Origin: a virus
Virus record (IMG/VR): IMGVR_UViG_3300034061_001462
Coordinates: 1 to 20,986 of that record
DNA length: 20,986 bases
Strand: one strand, 5' to 3'
Shown here: one piece after another, positions 1 to 6,811 of the stretch
Numbering within the stretch: position 1 is the first letter of the stretch
How the letters are laid out: each line of letters begins with the position of its first letter
Program-made: the position numbers and the translations under genes
Notes under the pieces: model-generated
What the model saw: only the letters and a program-made list of their open reading frames with translations
Told to the model about the DNA's origin: nothing
The model's database searches: none

Positions 1-2
1 AC

Positions 3-353
3 GGGTCTTTAGTAGTTCACTCCATAGTGTGCAGAAGAGAACCTGGAAACGACAAAATATTTTTTAGACTTAGAATTAGCAACAATGACGTATATGCAAC
101 ATCTACTGTAATAGCTACTTGTCAAATAGACGCATCCAATAAAATTTCAAACATGCAAAGAACTTTTACTAATGATGGGTCAAATCTTTACGGTGTTGAG
201 TTTGCCTACTCCTTGAATACTGACATGATTCAACACCCAATATATGACCAAGTTGGATTTACCTGGGACCAACCCTATTATTTTTGGGTGACTGTAGAGA
301 TACCTGACTCAAGTGATTCATGCCAAATAGGCGGAATTAAAATAGGCGTATAA
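3..353 (+). CDS. 3' end of an unknown phage protein (partial, possible fibre C-terminus)
   Basis: This reading frame is open to the left edge of the window, so the gene probably begins upstream; the first complete codon is at 3. An internal GTG at 27 exists, but no convincing ribosome site precedes it. The visible 116 residues are mostly polar and beta-prone. They contain three cysteines and end in a Gly/Val-rich strand (CQIGGIKIGV), a style common at the C-termini of phage receptor-binding and fibre proteins. The piece beginning IVCRREPGNDKIFF resembles segments of the fibre protein at the right end of the window (LQCKRQGGDLLIKG). In a circularly permuted genome it could close the same fibre module. 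I do not recognise a family. It lies one base before the terminase small subunit gene, so it probably belongs to the same late transcript. Confidence 0.6.
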   Translation, partial: GSLVVHSIVCRREPGNDKIFFRLRISNNDVYATSTVIATCQIDASNKISNMQRTFTNDGSNLYGVEFAYSLNTDMIQHPIYDQVGFTWDQPYYFWVTVEIPDSSDSCQIGGIKIGV

Positions 354-354
354 C

Positions 355-1005
355 GTGACCAATGAACTTTCAGTTAAGTCTGAAAACATCTTCTACCGCT
401 GGAATGAGCACTACAAAATCATCGAAGCGGTTGACGCTATTTCTGGTGAAGTCATTGCACTTCAAGCTGATTTCAATGAAGAACATTTATTGAATCCAAA
501 TAACATGATTCAATTGAACATTGATGGTAAGTCTATGCTTGTCCAGAAAGGGATGAGCCTATCAAACTATATTCCACAAAAGTTTAATTACTCTAAATTA
601 ATTGCCGACGTTGTTCTTCAAAGAGTTTCCGAAGGACAGACGTTAAAGAAAGCTTGTTTAAATTTAGGCGTGACTCCTTCAACTGTTTTAAAATGGTGCG
701 ATAAGATTCAGTCTTTCTCGGATGACTTAAACAAAGCAAGGATGATTCGCGCTGAAATGGTTCAGGATACAATCATTGATACAGCTGAAGAGTTATCTAC
801 TGGTAACTTGTCCAAGAGTGAAATTGACGGTAAAGTTAGGGCAGCGGAGCTTCTTAAATGGAGTGCTGAGAAAGATAGCCCAAATAGATTCGGTAACAAA
901 AAAGAATCCGGCGGATCTGGTGCTACTGTTATTCAAATTATAACAGGCGTAACCAGGGATGAAACAATAACAGTCGAGGTAGTCAGTGACAAAAAAGATT
1001 CATGA
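355..1005 (+). CDS. terS: Terminase small subunit (Sf6-like DNA recognition)
   Basis: The protein likely binds the packaging site on concatemeric DNA and delivers it to the large subunit. Residues 84-180 show the layout of Sf6-type small terminases. There is a helix-turn-helix (SEGQTLKKACLNLGVTPSTV, about 92-111) followed by KW. A helical oligomerisation region rich in Ala and Glu follows, then the usual end of the core (LLKWSAEKDSPNRFGNK, from about 167). A beta strand (TVIQIITGV, 191-199) matches the C-terminal beta region that docks to the motor in this family. At 216 residues it is longer than most relatives because of an N-terminal extension of about 75 residues that I do not recognise. 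The start is GTG at 355; the ATG at 362 is out of frame. An AGGCG at 344-348 may serve as a weak ribosome site. The next gene starts 20 bases before this stop. Confidence 0.82.
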   Translation: MTNELSVKSENIFYRWNEHYKIIEAVDAISGEVIALQADFNEEHLLNPNNMIQLNIDGKSMLVQKGMSLSNYIPQKFNYSKLIADVVLQRVSEGQTLKKACLNLGVTPSTVLKWCDKIQSFSDDLNKARMIRAEMVQDTIIDTAEELSTGNLSKSEIDGKVRAAELLKWSAEKDSPNRFGNKKESGGSGATVIQIITGVTRDETITVEVVSDKKDS

Positions 1006-1180
1006 AAGAGTTCTTCTTGACAATGGAATGTTCGGTCATTTCCCTGAGAGATACATTGATAAAGCCGTTGAACTAGAATTACGTGAACCGACAGAAGAAC
1101 CTATCGAAGAACCATTGATTCCACATGGTCAAAAAGGTAAAGCCGAGCTTTCCGGTAAAAAAGCTAAATCTAAAAAATAG
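986..1180 (+). CDS. Small acidic/basic protein between the terminase genes
   Basis: This 64-residue protein has no family I recognise. The first 35 residues may form a small fold (LLDNGMFGHFPERYIDKA). Then come an acidic Glu-Pro stretch with the repeated unit EEPIEEP and a Lys-rich tail (KKAKSKK). The GTG at 986 is preferred because GAGGT lies just upstream at 976-980; an in-frame ATG at 1028 would leave only 50 residues. It overlaps the end of the small terminase gene by 20 bases, which suggests translational coupling. Short proteins between terS and terL are common in podoviruses. A role in packaging is therefore possible but rests on position only. Confidence 0.6.
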   Translation: MTKKIHERVLLDNGMFGHFPERYIDKAVELELREPTEEPIEEPLIPHGQKGKAELSGKKAKSKK

Positions 1181-1195
1181 TACCAAAGTAGTTCC

Positions 1196-2497
1196 ATGAA
1201 GACCGAAGTAATCAATACAGGATATGTCCCTAGACATTGGCAGCGTCGGTTTCATACGTTGGCATACAACAAGCGTTTTGGCGTGATTGTTGTTCATCGT
1301 CGAGGCGGTAAGACTGTTTCAGTTATTAACGAGATACTAGACAGGCTTCTTCATTGTACACTTAAGAATCCGCAGGGTGCTTATGTTGCCCCTACCTTTG
1401 GGCAGGCTAAACGTATTGCATGGGTTTACTTAAAAGATTATGCGCAAAATTTACCAGGATTCATAGCCAATGAAGCAGAACTTAAGGTTAGATTTACGGC
1501 CCCTCATGGTAACGGTTTTTGCACCATTCATTTACTTGGTGCTGAAAATGCTGACTCTCTTCGGGGAATGTATTTTGATGTTATTGCGTTGGATGAATAC
1601 CAGGATCTTGGGCCTGACGTTTTTTCTCTTATTGTTCGTCCTGCCCTTGCTGATAGACAAGGAGCGTGTTTCTTTATCGGGACACCGAAAGGGGCGAATG
1701 ACTTTAAGGAGAAATACGAGTTCGCTATCAAGAATCCAAACTGGTTTTCGTTTGTTCTTAAAGCGTCGGAATCAAAATTAATACCCCAGCATGAGTTAGA
1801 TGAGATTAGGGCGGAGATTGGTGACGAGGCTTATATGCAGGAGTTTGAATGTAGTTTTGCGGGGGCTAATACTGGGGCCTACTTCGCTAAGTATATCAAC
1901 GAACTGAAAGATAAAAAGAAAATTCGTAGCGTTCCGTATGATCCAGCTTTAGTCGTGGATACGTTCTGGGATCTTGGGATGAGCGACACAACCACCGTCT
2001 GGTTTCGTCAACAATTCGGATCTGAGTACAGATACATTGACTACTACGAAATGAGCGGGCAAGGACTAGAACACTATGCCGATATGCTCAAGAAAAGAAA
2101 CTATGTTTACGGTAGGCACGTTTTTCCTCATGACGTAAAAGTTCGCGATCTATCCACCGGAAGAACACGTCTTGAGATTTTGTCATCCCTTGGGATCAGA
2201 GGCGAAGTACAGTCTAAATCCTCGCCAGCCGACAGGGTAAACGCTGCCAGGATCATTCTGCCAAGGTCGGTTTTTGATGAGGCAAAATGCCGCAAGGGGT
2301 TAGATTCACTTGAATCATATTCCAGAAAATGGGACGCTAAAAATAAAATCTGGATGGATACCCCGCTTCACAACTGGGCTTCTCATGGCGCGGATAGCTT
2401 TGGGTATTCGGCTATGGATTCGAGAGATACCAACGAGATACGAAATAGAACCTTGCCAACAAGAGCCGATGATTCTTATAATGAATATGAGTATTAA
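1196..2497 (+). CDS. terL: Terminase large subunit (packaging ATPase and nuclease)
   Basis: This is the motor that translocates DNA into the prohead and cuts the concatemer. The N-terminal ATPase shows Walker A HRRGGKT (34-40), Walker B VIALDE (129-134) and a coupling motif IGTPKG (161-166). The C-terminal RNase H-like nuclease has candidate metal-binding acidic residues in FWDLG (D259), FPHDV (D313) and HGADSFGY (D400). Its 433 residues are typical for compact podovirus terminases. The ATG at 1196 has no strong ribosome site, only AAAGTAG upstream, so reinitiation after the preceding gene is likely. Arginine codons are mixed here (CGT, CGG, AGG, AGA), unlike the AGA-dominated ejection genes. 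The stop codon overlaps the AAGGAG ribosome site of the next gene. Function is very secure. Confidence 0.97.
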   Translation: MKTEVINTGYVPRHWQRRFHTLAYNKRFGVIVVHRRGGKTVSVINEILDRLLHCTLKNPQGAYVAPTFGQAKRIAWVYLKDYAQNLPGFIANEAELKVRFTAPHGNGFCTIHLLGAENADSLRGMYFDVIALDEYQDLGPDVFSLIVRPALADRQGACFFIGTPKGANDFKEKYEFAIKNPNWFSFVLKASESKLIPQHELDEIRAEIGDEAYMQEFECSFAGANTGAYFAKYINELKDKKKIRSVPYDPALVVDTFWDLGMSDTTTVWFRQQFGSEYRYIDYYEMSGQGLEHYADMLKKRNYVYGRHVFPHDVKVRDLSTGRTRLEILSSLGIRGEVQSKSSPADRVNAARIILPRSVFDEAKCRKGLDSLESYSRKWDAKNKIWMDTPLHNWASHGADSFGYSAMDSRDTNEIRNRTLPTRADDSYNEYEY

Positions 2498-2508
2498 GGA
2501 GTCATAGT

Positions 2509-2943
2509 ATGAGTGCTAAAGGTGCTGAACAATTTGTTTCCAATCCAATTGGTAAAATAATGGACCAAGCAGGCATTGAAAGGCCCAAAATTAAAATAGG
2601 ACAATATACAATTGACCCTACAGCCCTAACAACACCCCAAGGATTAGCTGGACAAGTTCAAAACGTAGCCAATGTCACAGAAGAAAAAAGACAAGAAAGA
2701 AAAGCAGCCGCCGAAGATAAATCCAACAGAGCAGCCGACACACAAGCTTTTAATGATTTTGCGGCTCAAGAATCTACTTTACTTACAAGCAATCAAGACT
2801 TAATGACTCCTGTTTATAAGAGTTCTATTGGTGCTAAAAAAGCTAAACAAACTGAAGCATTGGCAAATATTTTCAATGCCAGAAAACAAGAAGCAGTATC
2901 AAGAACAGCTGCTCCAGGAATTGCACAGACTAGGATGATCTAA
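2509..2943 (+). CDS. Unknown protein between terminase and portal
   Basis: The 144-residue product belongs to no family I can name. It has a short ordered N-terminus (NPIGKIMDQAGIERPKIKIG). A charged region from about residue 56 to 80 (EEKRQERKAAAEDK and following) is likely a single helix. The C-terminus is Ala, Gln and Lys-rich and looks flexible. There is no signal peptide or membrane segment. The start is supported by AAGGAG at 2496-2501, eight bases before the ATG. Its stop TAATG overlaps the portal start, so the two genes are translationally coupled. Position suggests a packaging or head-assembly accessory, but this is inference only. Confidence 0.75.
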   Translation: MSAKGAEQFVSNPIGKIMDQAGIERPKIKIGQYTIDPTALTTPQGLAGQVQNVANVTEEKRQERKAAAEDKSNRAADTQAFNDFAAQESTLLTSNQDLMTPVYKSSIGAKKAKQTEALANIFNARKQEAVSRTAAPGIAQTRMI

Positions 2944-4544
2944 TGATCCCAAATGATAAAGCCTTAAAAATTATTAAACTCTATGAGAAGTTAAAATCAA
3001 ACAGAGTTAATTGGGATTCTCACTGGAGAGACATTGCTGAATTTGTTATTCCTAACAAAGACAATGTTTATCAATTTGACAGGGCACCAGGGGAGAAGAA
3101 ATTCAATGAAATTTACGACTCTACTGCGATTCATTCAAACGAGCTTTTGGGTTCTGCTCTCCATGGTATGCTTTCAAATCCTACTAATATATTTTTTGGT
3201 CTTACTACTGGCGATTCAAAGATGGATAAGAACGACGAAGTAAGAAAGTGGTTACAAGAGTGCGTTCGTCGTATGCACCAGATTTTAAATAATTCTAATT
3301 TTCAAACTGAGATTCATGAAGTTTACCTAGACATTGGAAGCTTTGGTACAGGTGCTTTATTTATTGATGAAGATGATACTGACTACATTCGTTTTTTATC
3401 TCATCCAATTTATCAAATGTATATTGATGAGAACTACAAAGGCGTAGTAGATACCGTTGTTCGTTGTTTTAAAAAGCCAATGAAAGATATTTTGGATGAG
3501 TTCGGAGCTGAACCGTTTGCAAACGATCCAATGGCTCAAGCAATGATGAGTGACCCTCACAAAGAATACGAAATCATTCACTCAGTAGGCGCGAACACTC
3601 AATACAATCCTTACGGAAATGTATTTGAAAATAAACCATTTTATTCTTGTTACGTTTTAAAAGATAAAAAAATTATTTTAAGAGAGAAAGGATACAACAC
3701 TTTCCCTTATGCCATACCTAGATGGACTAAAATCTCAGGCGAAAAATACGGAAGATCACCAGCAATGAAATGTCTACCAGACATTAAGATGATCAACCAA
3801 ATGATGAAAGTAACAATTAGATCAGCTCAAAAAGTAGTTGATCCTCCATTGATGGCCCCAGATGACGGGGCGATGGGACCGATAAGAACAGCTCCAGGAG
3901 CGATTAATTATTATCGCGCTGGAACAGCAGACAGAATCGAACCTCTTGTGACCGGAGCAAGGATTGATTTCGGTTTCCAGATCATGGAGGACGTGAGAAC
4001 ACGGATTCGTTCAGCGTTCTTCATAGATCAACTACAACTTCGCCAAGGTCCACAAATGACCGCTACCGAAGTAATGCAAAGAACCGAAGAACAATTAAGG
4101 CTACTAGGTCCAATACTTGGAAGACAGCATAACGAATTACTGAAGCCGCTGATCGACCGTATCTTTGATATTTTATATCGAAGAGGCCAGCTTCCTCCAG
4201 CTCCTCAAGCATTGGCAGGCATGAAACTTGAAGTTCAGTATTCTTCAATGATTGCCCGCGCACAGAAAACTTCTGAACTTGAATCATTAAACAGAATGTT
4301 TCAAATCGCAGCTCCCTTGTTTCAAGTGGACCAGACAGTTACGGATAACTTTAATCCGGACGCTGCCTTTAGATATATTGCCAATACGCTTTCATTGCCG
4401 TATGAATTAATCAGAGATGATAAAGATGTTAAAAAGCTTAGAGAAGCAAGATCACAAGCGGCTCAACAAGCTCAAGAACAAATGAATCAAGCTCACGAAG
4501 CAGAAATGGTTAGTAAAACTGCACCAGTAATTCAAGGTAGTTAA
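2943..4544 (+). CDS. Portal protein (head-tail connector, T7 gp8-like)
   Basis: This protein forms the ring at one capsid vertex through which DNA enters and leaves. Its 533 residues match the head-to-tail connecting protein family of T7-like phages. Family-like segments are the N-terminal helix with W24 and the WRDIAEFVIPN stretch (about 28-38), the DSTAIHSNELLGSALHGMLSNP region (about 59-80), and DIGSFGTGALFIDED (about 130-144). A further match is the later segment QGPQMTATEVMQR (about 367-379), which is typical of the crown-side core of these portals. The C-terminus is a Gln/Ala-rich helix (QAAQQAQEQMNQAHEAE). It starts inside the stop of the previous gene, and its own stop overlaps the next ATG (TTAATG). 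Function is very secure. Confidence 0.95.
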   Translation: MIPNDKALKIIKLYEKLKSNRVNWDSHWRDIAEFVIPNKDNVYQFDRAPGEKKFNEIYDSTAIHSNELLGSALHGMLSNPTNIFFGLTTGDSKMDKNDEVRKWLQECVRRMHQILNNSNFQTEIHEVYLDIGSFGTGALFIDEDDTDYIRFLSHPIYQMYIDENYKGVVDTVVRCFKKPMKDILDEFGAEPFANDPMAQAMMSDPHKEYEIIHSVGANTQYNPYGNVFENKPFYSCYVLKDKKIILREKGYNTFPYAIPRWTKISGEKYGRSPAMKCLPDIKMINQMMKVTIRSAQKVVDPPLMAPDDGAMGPIRTAPGAINYYRAGTADRIEPLVTGARIDFGFQIMEDVRTRIRSAFFIDQLQLRQGPQMTATEVMQRTEEQLRLLGPILGRQHNELLKPLIDRIFDILYRRGQLPPAPQALAGMKLEVQYSSMIARAQKTSELESLNRMFQIAAPLFQVDQTVTDNFNPDAAFRYIANTLSLPYELIRDDKDVKKLREARSQAAQQAQEQMNQAHEAEMVSKTAPVIQGS

Positions 4545-4813
4545 TGTTTAATATTAAAAAGAAAAAACTAGACCAAGTAGCTTGTTACCAAGCTACATTT
4601 AGCTCTGAAGACGGTAAAAAAGTTTTATACGATTTAATGAAAGTCCATAACGTAATGGGTTCGACGTTTTCACCAAATTCAAATGAAATGATTCTAAAAG
4701 AAGGCGAAAGAAACGTCGTTCTTAGGATTATGCACCTTCTAAAAATTGATCCGCAAAAGTTAATTGAAGAGATTGAGAAAGGTATTTCTCACGATAACCA
4801 ATACATTGACTAG
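4544..4813 (+). CDS. Bbp19-like phage protein
   Basis: This 89-residue protein resembles the short family typified by Bbp19 of Bordetella phage BPP-1, which sits between portal and scaffold genes in many podoviruses. The features I recognise are F-x-S-x-DGKKVLYDLMKVHNVMGSTF (about 19-42), a phenylalanine or methionine-containing loop, and the helix EGERNVVLRIMHLLK (about 53-67). The molecular role is not settled; an assembly or head-vertex role is inferred from position. The gene starts within the portal stop codon. A perfect 8-bp hairpin lies inside the coding sequence at 4577-4596. Its stop TAG is part of the TAGGAG ribosome site for the scaffold gene. Confidence 0.75.
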   Translation: MFNIKKKKLDQVACYQATFSSEDGKKVLYDLMKVHNVMGSTFSPNSNEMILKEGERNVVLRIMHLLKIDPQKLIEEIEKGISHDNQYID

Positions 4814-4821
4814 GAGTCATT

Positions 4822-5658
4822 ATGTCTGAATCCCTACTCGGGGGCAATTCTACCCCAGCTGAATCAGCCGCGCCTGCAATTACACCTGCACCAGCACAGC
4901 CTATTTCCATTCCTGAAAATTGGAAAGATTCATTACCAGATGATTTAAAAGCTGATCCTTCCCTATCATCAATCATGGACATTCAGTCTCTTGCAAAGAG
5001 CTATGTTCATGGTCAAAAAATGATTGGCAAAGACAAAATCATTATTCCAGATAAATTTGCTACAGATGAAGATTGGAGCAAGGTATATCAGAAACTCGGA
5101 GTACCTGAATCTGCTGACAAGTATGAACTTAAAGCCGACGGAATGGATGAAGACTTTGTAAAAGGCTTTAAAGAACTAGCTGTTAAAAATGGCATCCTTC
5201 CAAGACAAGCCGATAAACTATTTGAGTTCTACAATTCCCACGTAGATAAAGTTATCAGTGACAACGAAACTGAGAATAAAAGAGTATTTGAAGAATCTGT
5301 AAACGGTCTTAAAAAAGAATGGGGGAATGGCTACGAAAGAAAACTTCAAGCCGCTTCTGGACTATTTAACTCTATTGCAGACGAAGATTCTAAAAAGATT
5401 TTCAATGAATCTGGTCTTGGTAATAACCCAGTAGTTATTAAAATGTTTGCTAAACTTGCCGAACAGATGGGCGAGGATAAGTTTGTAAACGCTGAATCTA
5501 CTGGTTCTATGGGCATGACTCCAGCCGAAGCGCAAACCAAGATTAATGAAATCTATGGTAACAAAGATCATCCTTATTATAATAAATCGCATCCAAGCCA
5601 TAAAGATGCTATTAATGAGATGACCAAGCTATTTCAGGCAGTTTCAATAAAAAGATAA
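4822..5658 (+). CDS. Scaffold protein for capsid assembly
   Basis: The protein guides capsid subunits into a prohead and leaves before or during packaging. The N-terminus is Pro/Ala-rich and probably disordered (residues 5-30). Next comes the characteristic segment NWKDSLPDDLKADPSLSSI (from about 33) with LAKSYVHGQKMIG shortly after. A further segment (about 69-105) contains IPDKFATDEDW and a KLGVPESADKYEL-type motif, widely shared by podovirus scaffolds. The rest is charged and helical, with a short helical C-terminus (HKDAINEMTKLFQAVSIKR) suited to contact the capsid protein. All four arginines use AGA. It lies directly before the capsid gene, as expected. AGGAG at 4812-4816 sets the ATG. 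Confidence 0.9.
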   Translation: MSESLLGGNSTPAESAAPAITPAPAQPISIPENWKDSLPDDLKADPSLSSIMDIQSLAKSYVHGQKMIGKDKIIIPDKFATDEDWSKVYQKLGVPESADKYELKADGMDEDFVKGFKELAVKNGILPRQADKLFEFYNSHVDKVISDNETENKRVFEESVNGLKKEWGNGYERKLQAASGLFNSIADEDSKKIFNESGLGNNPVVIKMFAKLAEQMGEDKFVNAESTGSMGMTPAEAQTKINEIYGNKDHPYYNKSHPSHKDAINEMTKLFQAVSIKR

Positions 5659-5687
5659 TTGACAAGATATTTTCAATCCTCCATCAT
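5659..5687 (+). promoter_or_regulatory. Possible sigma70-type promoter before the capsid gene
   Basis: A perfect TTGACA starts immediately after the scaffold stop (5659-5664). Seventeen bases later comes CATCAT (5682-5687), which matches TATAAT at four of six positions. The -10 box is weak and lies inside the left arm of the inverted repeat at 5681-5709. The predicted start of transcription, near 5694, falls in the repeat's loop. A dedicated promoter would fit the need for many capsid copies. The assignment rests on motif match alone. Confidence 0.4.
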
Positions 5688-5709
5688 AGAAATATACGTT
5701 CTATGATGG
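5681..5709. repeat. Perfect 11-bp inverted repeat (operator or RNA hairpin)
   Basis: CCATCATAGAA (5681-5691) and TTCTATGATGG (5699-5709) are exact reverse complements separated by seven bases. As RNA this forms a stable stem, but no T-run follows, so it does not look like an intrinsic terminator. As DNA it overlaps the -10 box of the candidate promoter, as an operator would. It lies in the 164-base gap between scaffold and capsid genes. That gap otherwise holds a possible 17-codon ORF and the capsid ribosome site. Confidence 0.65.
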
Positions 5710-5728
5710 GGTTGATCGAAAGGTTCCC

Positions 5729-5782
5729 ATGGACAAATCTAATGAATTTCGTGATCCTTTTACCAGGGTAGTCACAAAGTAA
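5729..5782 (+). CDS. Possible 17-codon leader ORF before the capsid gene
   Basis: An ATG at 5729 opens a frame encoding MDKSNEFRDPFTRVVTK and ends with TAA at 5782. AAAGG at 5719-5723 sits five bases before the ATG, an acceptable ribosome site. The peptide is polar, with no recognisable motif. It could be a leader that tunes capsid translation or simply chance. It ends 40 bases before the capsid start, so direct coupling is unlikely. Confidence 0.25.
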   Translation: MDKSNEFRDPFTRVVTK

Positions 5783-5822
5783 ATTACTTATTTATTAATT
5801 TTGACACTCTTAAGGAGAGGTT

Positions 5823-6764
5823 ATGTCTAATCAAATTACCGAAGCTTTTGTAAAGCAGTATAGCTCAAACGTATTTCACCTATCTCAACAAAAAGGTTCT
5901 AAACTTCAAGGTTTAGTTCGTAACGAGTCACAAAATGCTGAATCAGCTTTTTATGACAGAATTGGATCAGTAGACGCGCAACTTAAAGTTGGTCGTCACT
6001 CTGATACAACTTACTCAAACACTCCGCACTCACGTCGTCGCGTGACTCTTAAAGATTACTTCTATGCTGATCTTGTCGATAAAGAAGACAAAATCCGTAT
6101 GCTAATCTCTCCTGAGTCTGAATACGTTCAAGCCGCTGTATGGGCACTTGGTCGTGCTAAAGATGACGAAATTATCGCAGCTGCTCTTGGTAATGCTTAC
6201 TCTGGAGTAGATGGAGCGACAGCCGTTGCACTTCCAGCTGCACAAAAAGTAGCTGCTCACGATGGAACTACTACTTCAGGTGTAAACCTTAACGTAAAAA
6301 CTCTTCGTGCAGTTAAGCAAAAATTTGATGCTAATGATGTTTCTGAAGAAATCAGTAAGTCAATGGCAGTAACTTCTTTCCAGATTCAGTCACTTCTTGC
6401 TCAAACAGAAGTAACTAGCTCTGACTTTGCTTCAGTAAAAGCTCTAGTTATGGGTGAAGTAAATACTTTCATGGGATTCAACTTTGTTCGCACTGAAAGA
6501 ATCCCTCGTTCAGCTTCTAACGTAACTTACAACGTAGCTTCAGGTGTTGTTGGATCTGGTACAGGTACAATCACAGCTGCTAACTCTCGTCGTTGTATTG
6601 CTTGGGCTATGGACGGTCTACTTCTTGCTACAGCTCAAGACATCAACGGTAAAATTGATGTACTTCCTACTAAGCATTACTCTACACAAGTATATGCAAG
6701 CTTGCACCTAGGTGCTACTCGTATGGAAGAAGCTAAAGTAGTTGAAGTTATCTGTTCTGAATAA
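5823..6764 (+). CDS. Major capsid protein (BPP-1/podovirus type)
   Basis: This is the main shell subunit, expected to have the HK97 fold. The 313 residues show the N-terminal pattern of the podovirus capsid family: ITEAFVKQYSSNVFHLSQQK, then FYDRIGSVDA, then the loop HSDTTYSNTPHSRRRVTLKD. DLVDKEDKIRMLISPES follows. The helix AVWALGRAKDDEIIAA leads to a glycine-rich region, and a later segment reads VKALVMGEVNTFMGFNFVRTERIP. The C-terminal part (RRCIAWAMDGLLLAT) is also typical. AAGGAGAGG at 5812-5820 gives a strong ribosome site. Arginine codons are almost all CGT or CGC (13 of 15), while the adjoining scaffold uses only AGA. Such bias is expected for a very highly expressed gene. The 3' side has a hairpin at 6776-6794. 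Confidence 0.93.
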   Translation: MSNQITEAFVKQYSSNVFHLSQQKGSKLQGLVRNESQNAESAFYDRIGSVDAQLKVGRHSDTTYSNTPHSRRRVTLKDYFYADLVDKEDKIRMLISPESEYVQAAVWALGRAKDDEIIAAALGNAYSGVDGATAVALPAAQKVAAHDGTTTSGVNLNVKTLRAVKQKFDANDVSEEISKSMAVTSFQIQSLLAQTEVTSSDFASVKALVMGEVNTFMGFNFVRTERIPRSASNVTYNVASGVVGSGTGTITAANSRRCIAWAMDGLLLATAQDINGKIDVLPTKHYSTQVYASLHLGATRMEEAKVVEVICSE

Positions 6765-6775
6765 TAAAAAACAAT

Positions 6776-6794
6776 TGGGGGCTAAATGCCCCCA
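6776..6794 (+). promoter_or_regulatory. Intergenic hairpin between capsid and cement genes
   Basis: TGGGGGC and GCCCCCA pair across a five-base loop (TAAAT), giving a 7-bp GC-rich stem. Only ATAATTT follows, so termination would be weak or absent. It may protect the 3' end of a processed capsid mRNA, or reduce read-through to set the capsid to cement ratio. The AGGAG ribosome site of the next gene begins seven bases after the stem. Confidence 0.55.
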
Positions 6795-6811
6795 TAATTT
6801 AGGAGAAATTT

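Noticed and set aside
5801-5806. Second TTGACA as a -35 box
   Set aside because: It lies only 16 bases before the capsid start codon, so any transcript would begin inside the coding sequence.
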